A stretch of DNA of 64,000 bases from Sporothrix humicola (GCA_021396245.1 WNYE01000117.1:38121-102120); one strand, 5' to 3'. Shown: positions 41,792 to 53,648, counted from the stretch's first letter. Program-made: numbers and translations. Notes: generated from the sequence alone by a model not told the origin.

Positions 41792-42546
41792 AGTGTGCAC
41801 GCTAGAAAACAAAAAGAAGACAAGAGGAGATGTCAGGCCAGGAAGGTAGAAAGCGGCTATTGACTATTGAAAACCGACTATTGGAGAAGGCTGCGATGCC
41901 GACAGGCACACGGATGCCTATGCAGCGGCAGTATGCTTAAGTACGGTACGACTTTCGGTAAAACGCATGATGTCGTGACCATCCTTGTTCTGGAGCCGCA
42001 ATCCGGAGGTATTTTCAAGGCAACCTGGAGGCAATCTGTCGGTGGAAAGCCACCCGACCCGAACGGGTAAATTGCACGTGTGAGATAAGATCGTCAGATT
42101 CAGGGACCAGGGACCAGACATCAGAATCATGTGGATGGAAAGGAAAGGCTAAGCGGGACGTGTCGTGTGGATGTGTCGCGTATTAGTGCGAGGCTAACAT
42201 CCGAATATGGATCATCGGGGGTGGGCGGCACCGCCAATTGCCGACCTTGCCCTGGCAGGCTGAGATTCTACGCGAGCGCACTAAAGTTGTCAGCGTGTTA
42301 TTGATGTATGCGATCACATGCGGTTCAGACTGTGTTCGATTTGTGTTTGATTTTGGATGTTCCGATCATGGTCTTCACGATGCTAGCTGCGAAATATCGT
42401 GACGGAAAGGGTGAACAAATAAATATTATGTGCAGCTACATCTTCCAGTTTGGCATCGTCTTTGGCCATTCAGAGTAAAGCGAGAATCGAACTGTGATTA
42501 TTTTTGTCTGTGCAGGATAAAAAACAGCAGCAGAACCACAACAAAT
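41792..42546. other. Divergent intergenic region
   Basis: No gene is seen. The region lies between the start of the extended SDR (-) and the ADH pseudogene (+). Short direct words such as GGGACCAGGGACCAG occur near 42105. Confidence 0.6.
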
Positions 42547-43796
42547 ATGTCCAAGTATGACCAGTATGAGGGGTTCCAGGTGGACTCCAGCGCCAACTAC
42601 ACCACTCTTTACCAAGCGCAAATTCGACACCAAGTTCTTTGGCGATTATGACGTCGAGTTGAAGATTGAGTGCTGCGGCGTGTGCTCATCAGAGTCGGAA
42701 CAACTTCCCACTGGCCGTTGGCCACGGTAAGCACAATCCCTGCAGCTACAGGTTGCATGCTCCTCATCGTGCTTATTCTCAATTCTTATGGGACCATTCT
42801 TATTTGCTGACAACGCGACGCCCAGAAATCGTGGGCAAGGCCATTCGGATCGGGCCCAAGGTCACCAATGTTAAGGTTGGAGACCGTGTTGGCGTTGGCG
42901 CCCAATCCTACTCTTGCCTCGATTACCGCCAATGCAACAACGACAATGAGACGTACTGCTCTAAGCAGCTAAATACCTATGGCAGCATCTGGCTAGACAT
43001 AGGCCTGGTGACGCAGGGCTGCTATTCGTCGCATATCCGAAGTCATGAGCACTGGTAAGACACAAAGAAAAAGAGAATGAGAAAGAAAAAGAAAAAGAAA
43101 ACCTTTTTTTAATAAATAGACGCACTGCTAACGGTCTACCTAATTGACAGGGTCTTCCCGATCCCCGAGTCCATCCCGAGTGAGATCGTGGCGCCCATGC
43201 TGTGCGCCGGCATCACTCTGTACAGCCAGCTTGTCCGCAACGGAGCCGGCCCGGGCAAGAACGTGGCCATTGTCGGCCTTGGCGGCCTGGGCCACTTTGA
43301 CGTCTGGCAAGGCTCTGGGTGCCGAGACATGGGTCATCTCTCGCTCTCACGCAAAGGAGGCCGATGCAATGAAGATGGGCGCTGACGGCTTCCTGGCAAC
43401 GGAGGACGAGGGCTGGAGCAAGCCGCATGAGATGACGTTTGGTCTTGTGATCAGCACGGCCAACAACTTTGGCTCTGGGTTCGATCTCCAAGGCTACCTC
43501 TCTCTACTCGACGTCCACGGCAGTTTGTGTCCACTGGCTTCCCCGAGGAGTCGACGCTGCAGATCACACCGCAGATGCTGGACGCCAACGGCTGCTCGAA
43601 CAGTGCCTCGCATCTGGGCAGCCGCAAGGAGATGCTGTCGGTGCTGCAGTTGGCGGCCGACAAGGGAATCAAGTCGTGGGTGGAGACTGTCCCCATCAGC
43701 GAGGAGAACCTCTCCAAGACGATCCAGAGACTAGAGAAGAACAACGTCCACTACCGCTTCACAATGGTGGACTATGACAAGGCATTTGGTGCATAG
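42547..43796 (+). pseudogene. Zinc alcohol dehydrogenase (cinnamyl/Adh6-like) pseudogene
   Basis: The conserved parts of a roughly 350-residue NADP-dependent zinc ADH are all recognisable, but in three reading frames. A one-base insertion near 42607 shifts the frame after NYTT. About 30 bp are lost between CGVCSSE and NFPLAVGHE (about 42690-42704), removing the zinc-site histidine region and shifting frame. A small deletion near 43302 breaks GLGHF from KALGAETWVIS. A one-base deletion near 43519 separates LLDVHG from FVSTGFPEESTLQ. Introns at 42727-42825 and 43055-43150 keep good splice signals, and the remaining protein is well conserved to YDKAFGA at the C-terminus. Inactivation therefore looks recent. 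Sequencing error could explain the single-base changes but not the 30-bp loss. Confidence 0.88.
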
Positions 43797-43971
43797 TGGG
43801 CGCACCTTGCTGAAGTTACGTAATGAAAGATAGAATAATGAAATAGATATATGTCAAAATCATTTTAATTTGCTGGATATGTTCTGACGGATTTCCGAAA
43901 ATGATAATCAGACCTGGCTAAAGTGGAGAGGTAGAGATTTATGTATGTACAGACAATGGCGAAGTTCACAC

Positions 43972-45021
43972 CTACTCCGACGCAGCAATCTTGATAATGG
44001 CCTTGCCCTTGGCGTGTCCCGGCCCGACCCTGTCAAACGCCTCCTTGAACTGTTCAATCTCCCACACGCTATCGACAAGCGGCTTGACTTTGCCTGCCTC
44101 GACCAAGACAGCAATCTCGGCCAAGTTCGTTCCGGAGGGCTCGACCACAAAGAACAGGTTCTTCGAAAGCTCTTTGTTGAGGTTCTTTGGCTTGACCATG
44201 TCTGGCGGCGTGTTGACACTGATCAACGCCCCGCCGTCTTTCACGACGCTCCAGCAGCCCGCCAATGTCTCTCCGCCGATCATATCGACCACCAAGTCGA
44301 CCTGGCGGTTAGTGTCAGCCGCCACCCAATCGGCGACCGTGGTCTTGTGGTAGTCGATAATCTCAGTCGCGCCGAGACCGCGCACAACTGCCTCCTTGTC
44401 GGATCCGCAGACGGCGACTATGGCACCCGCACCTGCCAGAGCCGCCAGCTGAATGGCCCAGCTGCCCACGCCGCCTGCCGCGCCGGTAATCAGGACGCGC
44501 TGTTTGCCGTTGTGCTCACGTGCAGCAGCTGCACCAGGCCCTGAAGCCAGTGCTCCAGCGTCCAATGTTCCCTGCACAAACAGCGCCTGCCAGGCCGTCA
44601 GCGACGACAGCGGCGTCGCCGCCGCATCGATCCAGCTCTGATTGTCGGGCACTTTCGCAAGCTCCGACACCCTTGCAATTGTGTATTCACGCCCACTACC
44701 GGGCCGTCCAGCGTCGAGGCGGCAGAAGACACGGTCGCCGGCCGAAAAGCCCGAGCCATCAGGCGCGGCAACTACCGTGCCGGCAAGATCCTGGCAAGGA
44801 ACGGGCAGCTTGTCGGCCGGGATCAACTGCGGGAAGTTTTTGGCCCACAGCAGCTCGCCACGGCAGGGCGCCGCCGTGGCGACGCGCACGAGAACATCGT
44901 CGGGGTGGTTGGGTACCGGGAACGGCGTCTCAGTGAGGATCAAGTCGGTCGACTGGACATCTGGCTGAAGGATGGTCTTGATCTTTGCAGGAAGGCCGGC
45001 GGGGACGGTGATTATTGCCAT
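43972..45021 (-). CDS. Quinone-oxidoreductase-like MDR enzyme (zinc-free)
   Basis: This single-exon protein of 349 residues is from the medium-chain dehydrogenase superfamily, quinone oxidoreductase/enoyl reductase branch. The cofactor loop is ITGAAGGVGSWAIQLA. The GHE zinc site and the four-cysteine lobe are absent, so it should not be a zinc ADH. DLAGTVVAAPDGSGFSAGDRVF and GHAKGKAIIKI are typical family blocks. Members reduce quinones, enones or act in trans as enoyl reductases using NADPH. The start at 45021 is chosen because the upstream extension lacks homology-like character. It faces the ADH pseudogene, with 175 bp between 3' ends. Confidence 0.9.
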   Translation of the reverse strand: MAIITVPAGLPAKIKTILQPDVQSTDLILTETPFPVPNHPDDVLVRVATAAPCRGELLWAKNFPQLIPADKLPVPCQDLAGTVVAAPDGSGFSAGDRVFCRLDAGRPGSGREYTIARVSELAKVPDNQSWIDAAATPLSSLTAWQALFVQGTLDAGALASGPGAAAAREHNGKQRVLITGAAGGVGSWAIQLAALAGAGAIVAVCGSDKEAVVRGLGATEIIDYHKTTVADWVAADTNRQVDLVVDMIGGETLAGCWSVVKDGGALISVNTPPDMVKPKNLNKELSKNLFFVVEPSGTNLAEIAVLVEAGKVKPLVDSVWEIEQFKEAFDRVGPGHAKGKAIIKIAASE

Positions 45022-46514
45022 GGTGAGAGGATGAAGTGTGAATGAAGACTGCGTGTATAGGATGTTTAATGTCAATTGAATGATTGATGTAGACCTGTTT
45101 GTTGTTGTCATGTACAATATGCAATTGTTCCATCTTCAGTCGCTTCATCTCGTTTTATATCTCGCAGTCGGGGCATCCAATTCATCCATCTCGAACACAA
45201 TCATCAGTAAGACCCGGGCATCAATTGCTGTTGTTGGTTAATTCGGCCCTATGAGACATGCAAGTGCCGTATAACGGACAAAGAAGGGATGAACGCCGAA
45301 CGCGAAAGAAAAAAAAGAGTAAAAGAAACATGCACTAGTATACAGGGCGCGGGGAGAGAATCACGTCTATGAGACATAAGGGAGAGAAAAGAAAACGCCA
45401 CTACTAGGGATTTGGTTTGACCACCTACGTCAATTTCAACGTCAAAACGAAGGAGCGCGCAGCTCCAGAATTCGATTGAGAGGGGCCATTCAAAGACGCT
45501 CAAGAATGCATCAAAAGGCGTTGGGGTTGTTCTCAAGGCGTGTATGGCAAGTCCACGCGGCGTCTCCGTGTACCACGACAATTGACATTGGCACCCACGA
45601 CGTAATACTTGTAATCGGATTAAGCTCTTGTGGAGCCCGCAAATGCCGGGATGCAAGATGATTAGCAAGTTTTAGCGGTTTGCTCCCTACGACGTGGGGT
45701 ATCACGATTCCCAATGCTGTGCTGCACCTGCGTCTTTTTCTTTCTTTTTGGGGCCAGTTGGTAATTGCTGACACAGCGGCAACGACCAGCATCGTTTCTT
45801 TTCATGTGAAAGTCGCGGTGACATTTACCGGCAAGGAATAACGTGCGCAATTGAGTATTTGTGCAAAAGGGCTTGCAGGAAACACGATAGCTCGCAGGCA
45901 GGCTTCAGTAGCTGAAAGTGGCGAGTAAGATTCGGTGCAATAGAGCTTGGCGTGAATAATTATTATGCACATTTCGGAAACAGAAGGCAACTCACAAAAG
46001 TTTTTCCTGCATCGTGATCGTCCATCCGTTTCTTCCGCAAATTCGACGAATTTTAATCCGTATTGCCGCGATTTATCGTGCAGGCGCCATAACAGGGCAC
46101 GAAGACAATCCGGAGCGAGATCATACGGACCAATGAACCACCGATTTTATACGGCCTCGATGGGTTGTGCATGACAAACTTGCAGCTGGTCTTGGCCAAA
46201 TGGCACTGACAAAACATCCTGCATAACTCTTTGCGCAAAATCGTCAACTCGGCCAATAATATTTAATCGGGAATTAAGGGAAGGGATTGACCAAACACCG
46301 AAGCGCCACACATTGCGTACAGACATTCGCCCGACAAAAAGATGGCATGCCAGAACGCATAGACTAACGCTAAGATCAGGATTGGAAAACTGTCACCAAA
46401 CACCTCGCTGGCGATCAACTTTTATTTATTTCCCTATATCTATTTGTTTTCCGGAAGCACGGAAGGGTGCATGTTATCAAGCCAGCTACAGATGTACGTT
46501 TGATACAACCATCT
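45022..46514. other. 1.5-kb intergenic region
   Basis: No gene is supported on either strand. The part near 45022 should be the promoter of the quinone-oxidoreductase-like gene, and the end near 46514 the 3' region of the aldolase. The remainder has no clear repeats or structure. Confidence 0.55.
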
Positions 46515-47551
46515 CTACTGCAGGAGGGGACTACTGTTGAGCTTCTTCTCATCCTCAAGAAGTGTCGCGACGACAGTAGAAATCCACTCCTGTTTCGACG
46601 CATCGGCGAACTGCGGATACGGTCTGCGGCAGTGACGCTTCTCAGGGGGGTAGCCCAGGAACTTGCCGACTGCCCATTTCGTGCCGTTGATGCCGCCCTT
46701 GGCAAAGCCCCATTCCATTTGTGCCAGACGAAGCTGAGCAGCCTCGGCCTCCTTGACCTTGCCGGCCTTGTAGAGGTCGTACATCTGGACACAGAACTTG
46801 GGGTAGAGGTTGCCAACACCCGTAACGGCACCGGTGCCACCAACAGTGAGCGCTGGGACAAGCCAGTCGCTCTGGCCGGCCACGGCACTGAACCGTTCCG
46901 GGCTGAATTCAGCCGCAATCCGTGCCACCTTGGCAATGCCACCGCATGTCAATTTCACACCGACAATATTTGGGTGCTTGCCCAGCTGGCTGAGGACGTC
47001 GGTGTTGCAATCGAGGCCGGCAGCAACCGTCGGGAAGTTGTAGATGACAACCGGGATCGGAGAAGCATCGGCCAGCTCTTCAAAGAACGCAACAATGGCG
47101 GCGTCGCTCATGGCGAAATGGAAGTAGCTGGGGACGAGAACGAGGGCAAACTCGGCACCGGCCTCCTTGGCAAGCCGGGTCTCTGCAATGACATCGCGCG
47201 TACTCTGGCCACCGCAACCCATCGTGATCGTGATATCCGGCCGGTTCAGTCGTTGCGCAACCTCGACTGTGGTCCGCACCAGCTTCTCCTTCTCGGCATT
47301 GGTCAATGTGACGGCCTCGCCATTTGTGCCCGCGAGAATGACTATGGCAGGTCAGTATATCATTGCAAGCAGTCGACCGCCAGATTGCAGCGCTCCTTTT
47401 TGAACTCACTGCCATGTGCGCCGGAGCCAATAATGAACTCAATGTGCTTCGTCTGGAGCTCCCAGTCGATTTCCTGGGATGCATCGTCGCCGAACCATGT
47501 CAGGCATGGTGCATGAATTCCCGGGGGAAACGGCTTTCCTGTTGCTGTCAT
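46515..47551 (-). CDS. DapA-family aldolase (dihydrodipicolinate synthase / 2-keto-3-deoxy acid aldolase-like)
   Basis: This 322-residue class I aldolase is encoded by exons 47410-47551 and 46515-47341. The 68-bp intron splits the Ile codon in GAHGIILAGTNGEA, the position of the family GTTGE loop (here GTNGE). The Schiff-base lysine lies in GVKLTCGG and the catalytic tyrosine in VIYNFPTVAAG. Fungi make lysine by the aminoadipate route, so a lysine-biosynthetic role is unlikely. Fungal DapA-like proteins act as sugar-acid or hydroxy-oxoglutarate aldolases (for example LGA1-type), cleaving a 2-oxo acid to pyruvate. It could release pyruvate late in a catabolic route. Regulator 3 lies directly upstream on the same strand. 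Confidence 0.9.
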
Positions 47552-48175
47552 GGTGAAGTGATTTGTCGGATATGTTTTGCTGTGTCAACAAGAGGTAGTG
47601 TTGATGCAGTGCAGAGAAAGCTGAAAGACAGCAAGTCCAATATGAATTTCACAATATGGTGTCATCTCAGTGTTGCATCGTTTTCTGGCGTCGTTCCATG
47701 ACCGGTCACGGAGTTCATCAACGCGTGACTTGCATGGTTTGGTCGCGTCTGAATGTTCGTCGCATAGCAAAGAAGTTGTCGCTCGGCAAGCGTCGCATGG
47801 CAAGGAGCTCAAGCCCTGTAGGCATCGCCGGCAAGTAGTGTCTGTAGTGGACATGCTAAGCGACAGCCGAGAAAAGGCACTAAATTGTGCGCACGTGGAA
47901 CAATGGAAAAACGCCAGACAATCGGCGATACCACATCTGTGATTTTGCCAAGATGATCGAACAACCTGGGTCCTAGAAATTTCGATAGTTTGAAAGATGT
48001 CGCAAGGCTTCCATGGTCAGCGAGAAACGCGTCGGCAAAGGGGCAAAGAGTGATATGTGCATCAATGCAATGCAATAATCGAAATTGATGCGACAGAGGA
48101 GGCAAGAGGGAGGGAGTCCTGTAGTGAAAATGAAAGGACAAAGAAAACACAGTACATACGGACAACATTCGCCAC
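47552..48175. other. Intergenic region upstream of the aldolase
   Basis: This should hold the aldolase promoter and the 3' UTR of regulator 3. No gene is supported. Confidence 0.6.
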
Positions 48176-50262
48176 TCAAACAATGGCGAAGCGGACATTG
48201 AAAATGGAACGCATGACAGTACCGATATCTTCGCGCATCTTGGACGCATCCTGGCGTGCCTGAACCTCGTCGAGAACCTGTGTCGTGATGCGTGCATTGC
48301 CGGCAATCTTCTCCATCCGCAACAGCTGCGTCTTGATCCATACCCTTTCGACAGGATCCTTTTCTTCTGTCCCGAGCATCATGAGCGGCCACATCATGTT
48401 GATGGGCAACGGGTCTTCGCCGTCGAGACTTTCGGAAATGAGGCGCGCCAGCTTCCGGATGTGGTCCAGGGCCTCGACGGCCTCCTTTGTCAACGGGAAG
48501 TTTTTGTAGGCAACGCGGTGCAGATGGATCTTGGAGGCATAATAGTTGGAGAGATACGTGCGGAAGGCACGCGTGATCGTGAAGGCAAGCTTGGCGGAGA
48601 TGTGCGGCGCCGTCAGCTTCCCGGCGATGGCGTAGTCCATGAGAGACGGCCGCTGCTCGTACAGATCGCGCAGATCGGATGCAATGGTGGCCGCGATGCG
48701 CATCACCTCCGTCTCGTCCTCGACTGTGCCGCGGGAACGGTGCCATTGGTCGATCTTGGCGATGTGGCCCATGAAACTCTGTACCTTCTGGAAGAAGACA
48801 ATGCCCGGCTGATACAGAGCCTGGAAAAGCGCGTCTTCCACGTCGCTGTCGCCGACAAAGTTGTTCTGAGCCACGACTGCATCCTCGCCAAAGCTTGCCG
48901 GGGAGGGTTGCTGCACAAAGAGCTCCTCGTTGTCGCGGGACAAAAAGAGGCCCTCGCCTCCTGCGGATACCGCGCGTGCGTCGAGCAGACGAATCCAGAG
49001 GAGCAGCTGTTTCTCGATGGGCGCAAACCCAGCCTTGCGTCCCTGCAGAAAGATGTTGTAGGCCTGCTTCAGGTACACGTGCGCCGCCTCGATCTTGGCG
49101 TCCAGGATGTCGACGTAGCTGAGGAAGAAGAGGGCCGCAATCAGCTTCTCGCGGCGTGGGCTGTGGTGTGCCAGAGTCTCCATTTCCTGCTGTGTCGTAA
49201 AGAGGGACACTTCGGAAGCCGCGTTGTCGTAGTAATTCTGCTGGCTGGCCATCCAGCTGCCCTCGTGGCGGCAAAGCATGGCGTTGGAAAAGGCCAGGAC
49301 GGCCCACCGCACCATGCGGGAGTCGCCGGCCATTTTTGTCAGGATGCGGCGCACGGTGATCCAGTTTTTCTGGGCCTCGACTTCGGAGAGAATGGGCGGC
49401 GTGACCGCATGCGTAAAGTAATTGATCAGTCGGTGGTTGTCGGCCGCGTTTTGGAGCGTCGTGTCTGCATTTGTGTGAGGGCTCGTGATGTCAGATAGCC
49501 CTGAGGACGGGCCCGATACATTTTGTGTCGTCGCTGTCGCTGTTGACAAGTCGGCTGCTCGTATTGCTGCCGCCTGGGTTGCCAGCGACGTCAAGTCGTG
49601 GTTCTGTGTCGTGCCAAAGTCGGCGTCGGTCGCGTTCGGGTCGAAATTGATCTCGCGGCCGACGTCCAGGATCATCTGCTGCCATGTGTCGCGTCCGTCC
49701 CATGAGAAGGTTGTGTAGTCGAACAATGGCGTCGCTGCTTGTTGCGTGACCTGTGCTTGCACTTGGGCCTGAACCTGCGCCTGCGCCTGAGCCTGAGCCT
49801 GGGCCTGGGCTTGGGCCTGTGCTTGTGCCGCCTGTGAGTTGTGAAATGGGGATGGATTCGGGAAGGGCTCTGGCCGTGGCGACAGAGACCCGCCCAGTGT
49901 TGTGTCCATTGTCGGTGTTTGGCTGCCGGAGCTGTTGCTGCTCAGCTGTCCGCCATTTGCATTGCCGTTGCTACTGCCGTTGCCGTTGGTCTGGCTGCGC
50001 GACATGGTCCGCCATTTGCACTGGATGCTGAGTCGGTCGCAATGCGAGCATCTCGGCCGAGCCTCGTCGCACTTGACCTTTCTCTGCCTGTGATTGTGAG
50101 CCGAAGCCGTGACATTGGTGGGAAATAATAAATAAGAAACAAAGAAGAAAAGACTACTCACTTGCAGGTCAAACAGCCGTCTCTTGATCGTGAGAATCTG
50201 TGTCTCTGGCGAGTCTGTGGCGTTGCCAGTTCGCCGTGGTCGCTTCCCGTCGCGTCGTCCAT
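48176..50262 (-). CDS. Zn2Cys6 fungal transcription factor with poly-(Gln-Ala) tract (regulator 3)
   Basis: The 670-residue regulator uses exon 1 50162-50262 and exon 2 48176-50087. The 74-bp intron cuts the zinc cluster between its second and third cysteines, giving CLTCKQRKVKC then CSHCDRLSIQC. Without this splice the long downstream frame has no complete zinc finger. An Asn/Ser/Gly linker and about 30 residues of Gln-Ala repeats follow, then a PF11951-like fungal regulator domain. The domain has alternating helices such as KLIAALFFLSYVDILDAKIEAAHVYLKQA (cited as location only, residues about 330-360). ARGRII/UPC2-type proteins have this layout. It lies upstream of the DapA-type aldolase on the same strand and may control it. 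Confidence 0.9.
49752..49838. repeat. Hexanucleotide repeat coding Gln-Ala
   Basis: Imperfect 6-bp units (GCCTGG/GCCTGA/GCCTGC on the plus strand) encode alternating Gln and Ala in regulator 3. The third positions vary, so selection or age rather than fresh slippage maintains the tract. Confidence 0.85.
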
Positions 50263-51508
50263 TTCCAGCGCTGTGGGTGCTGTAAAGATGTGCTGTGGAA
50301 ATTTTCTTCAGAAAAATGTGCCGTGTTTCCTTCAATTGGCCAGTTATGAGAACCGTCCCGTATAACCGTGTAGCGTTTGAGAGCCGATTGCGAGTGATTG
50401 TACGACGTATGGCGACAGAGAAACGCAACACAACTTGTCCTGGTGCTTTCAAGATGATCGTTGACACTGAAGAAAGAAAGTCGAAAAACTGGCGGGCTCA
50501 GTCAAATCTTGGGAATTTCAGTTGCGACAGAACCTGGGGAGGAGGGGGCTCGGGGGTAAAGGATTAGCGCATTGCCTGGGGCGTTAGCGGACTAGCTCAG
50601 TGGGTCTTGCACATGTGACAGCTTTCTTTGCTTTGCCAGGATTTGGACTGTCTGACCTAGTACTGGCTTTGAATTGTTTCTTCTTTGGAGGATGGGCAAG
50701 TTTGCTACTGTTGTCTGTCGTTTATCGTATCGAAATTGTTGGATTGTTGTCTTTCATGTAGCTTATTTTGTTATATTTTTATATTTCAACTCGAAATTGA
50801 AACGATTTTTTCCCCTTCTTTTCCCAATTTGTTATTTTTTCATAACTTAATGTTTTTTTTTTTTTTTTTTTTTTTTTTTTATTTTTTTATTAAAAAGAAA
50901 AACGCCTTTGAAATTTGAATAAATCATTTAAAAAATATTAAAATATATACATTAAAATTCAAATGAGATAAACGACAGGGCCAAAGAAGGGAAAGAAACA
51001 AATGAAGTACAAACAGTAAGCAGTGATTCTGATAACACATCCGTGAAACTTCCGCTTGCAAGAGGGAGGCCGCCATGAGCGCTGCGTCATGTTGTCCTAG
51101 GAGGATGTAACATCGCACATGACCCCCACCACAGCTTAACCGCCGAAACCACATACTTGGGCCGGCCACTTTCCTTGATATCGGACTACTCGAACCCGGT
51201 GAATGCATCCAGTCTCCAAACTCAAGACAACGAAAACAACTACATAAGAAATCATCACCTGTTTAGCTGCAACAAACGATATCTGGAACTAGACCTTATT
51301 GTTTCATAACTGCCTGCAACGTGGCCGCAAATTCATAGAGGGAATCGAGACAACCAGTGTAGCTGCTTGTCCCGTGAGTCACATCACGATCGCACAGCCC
51401 GCGTCCGGTCCCCATTAAATAAGGGTAGCTGCACTTTTCATTTCCGCCACAAGCTTCACTCTGCCAATTTATTTCACACTGTCACAAAATTTTGGCGCTC
51501 TCACGAAC
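50263..51508. other. Intergenic region with a T28 run
   Basis: No protein gene is supported between the divergent regulator 3 and glutaminyl-tRNA synthetase. There is a T28 run at 50853-50880 within a 170-bp AT-rich patch. An A-box-like word TAGCTCAGTGGG occurs near 50593, but a proper tRNA cannot be built around it. Confidence 0.6.
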
Positions 51509-53648
51509 ATGGCCGACACACTTGCAAACGCCGCAGCGAAACTGCAACTCGACGAGGTTACGGGCGAATATGTGTCAAAAAACGAGCTCAAGAAAAGGAC
51601 ACAAAAGCGAGCCAAGAAAGCTGCAACAGAGGCCCGTGCCAAAGCAGCTAAGGACTCAAAACCGACAGAAGATGTTGTCGGAACAACACCAATCGCTCAA
51701 CCAGTGAAGGCGGCGTCCACCTTGCCGCCAATCGACCCGGACTCGATCTTCAAGCAAGGATTTCTTCAAGACGTCTACAAGCTTCGGCCCAGTCAAGACG
51801 TTGTCACGCGGTTCCCACCCGAGCCCAATGGATATCTGCACATTGGCCATGCAAAAGCCATTGCAGTCAACTTTGGATTCGCAAAGTACCATGGTGGAAA
51901 GACAGTATGTGTTGTTATCCCAGGTAGATCCCGCAGTGTGGCGTTGACCACTCTAACAATCCTCCCGACAGGTCTTACGATTTGACGACACAAATCCAGA
52001 TGCAGAGGAGGAGGCCTACTTTACTGCCATCCGAGAAAACATTCGTTGGTTAGGTATGCCAGATAGTCATAATATCCCGATCAGCCCTGTTTCGTAGCTA
52101 AAGACACTGGAATACTAATTCTGGACTAGGATTCAAACCGCATAGAGTCACGTACACGAGCGACAACTTTGCTAAGCTGTATGGCCTCGCAGAAAAGCTC
52201 ATTGGCCTTGGACGGGCCTACGTTTGCCACTGCAGCAAGGAAGAGACCCAGAAGCAACGAGGCGGAAAGACGGGCAAGGATGGGCCGCGGTATCGTTGTG
52301 TCCACGCAGAGCAAGATGCATCGACGAACTTGCATAAGTTTCGAGACATGAGAGACGGCAAGTACGAGCCAAAAGAGGCATATCTCCGCATGAAGCAGGA
52401 CATTGCGAGCAACAATCCCCAAATGTGGGATCTTGCCGCGTACCGCATTCCCAAAGACAAGACGCCACACTTTCGCACTGGCAACGACTGGAACATCTAC
52501 CCCACGTATGACTTTGCCCACTGCTTGTGCGACAGCTTCGAGGGCATCACGCACAGTTTGTGCACGACCGAATTTGTCTTGTCCCGCGAGAGCTACGAGT
52601 GGCTCAACCACATGCTGGGGGTCTACGAGCCGATGCAGCGCGAATACGGCCGGCTCAACATTACACACACTGTCATGAGCAAACGGAAGCTCAAGATGCT
52701 CGTCGAATCGGGCCGCGTCCGTGGCTGGGACGATCCCAGGCTCTTTACGATTAATGCCCTTCGGAGACGGGGTATCCCGCCCGGTGCCATTCTGGCATTC
52801 ATCAACGAGCTGGGCGTCACAACCGCCAAGACCACCATCCAGGCCGCACGTTTTGAGCAGGCTGTGCGCAGTCACCTCGAGACGACCACACCACGCCTCA
52901 TGCTTGTATTGGAGCCGCTGCGCGTCGTCATCAAAAATATTGGTGATCTCGAGGGGAAGGCACTCGATGTGCCGTTCTCGTCCAAAGACCCATCCATGGG
53001 CAGCCGCACACTGCACCTCACGTCTAGCGTCTACATTGATCAATCCGATTTCCGTGAGGAGGACAGCCCTGGATACCTGCGTCTCGCACCGGGCAAGACT
53101 GTGGGCCTTTTGCAAGTGCCGTATCCAATTGAAGCGACTAGTTTTTCCAAGGATGACAGTGGCCGTGTGACAGAGGTACATGCCGTTCTCGTCAAAGATG
53201 GCGTGAAGCGCAGCAAGACGTATATCCAGTGGGTACCAGACGATACCGGCTCCCGTGAAGTGGAGGTCCGTGTGCACAGCCCGCTCTTTACGGTGGAGAA
53301 TCCTGGCAGTGGTGATATCGATTTCCTCGAAGAAATCAACCTAGAGAGTGAGACCATTTATAAATCGGCTCGGATTGAGATCGTCGGGTTCGACGAGGTG
53401 AAGAAACAAGCCCTGGAAGCAGCGATAGACACAAGTGATGAAGACGAGGATGGACCAATGGTCGGTCCCGAGTGCGTCCGTTTTCAGGGCATGCGTGTTG
53501 CCTATTTTGTGAGTATTCTTAACCCAATGATTTGAATATATCGGGATTGAACATATCGCTGATAATCCAGGCAATGGACAAGGACAGCACAGATGACCAT
53601 CTTGTCTTGAACCGCATTGTGTCACTCAAGGAAGACGCAGCAAAGTGA
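51509..53648 (+). CDS. GLN4: Glutaminyl-tRNA synthetase (cytosolic type)
   Basis: This class I aminoacyl-tRNA synthetase charges tRNA-Gln. It has 644 residues in exons 51509-51904, 51972-52053, 52130-53508 and 53571-53648. The ATP-binding HIGH motif is at 111-114 (PPEPNGYLHIGHAK) and the KMSKS-equivalent MSKR at 342-345. LRFDDTNPDAEEEAYF, CHCSKEE and PTYDFAHCLCDSFEGITHSLCTTEF mark the GlnRS/eukaryotic GluRS group, and the overall pattern is GlnRS. A Lys/Ala-rich N-terminal stretch of about 75 residues replaces the long appended domain of yeast Gln4. It is the only clearly housekeeping gene among accessory genes, either an island boundary or an extra copy. The gene symbol follows the yeast name. 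Confidence 0.93.

Noticed and set aside
42547..43796. Treating the broken ADH as a gene with extra introns
   Set aside because: The frame changes at about 42607 and 43519 are single-base and no splice signals surround them; the gap at the zinc site removes conserved residues.
50588..50660. tRNA-like A-box (TAGCTCAGTGGG)
   Set aside because: No B-box (GGTTCRANTCC) at the right distance and no acceptor or anticodon stems can be paired. At most a tRNA fragment.
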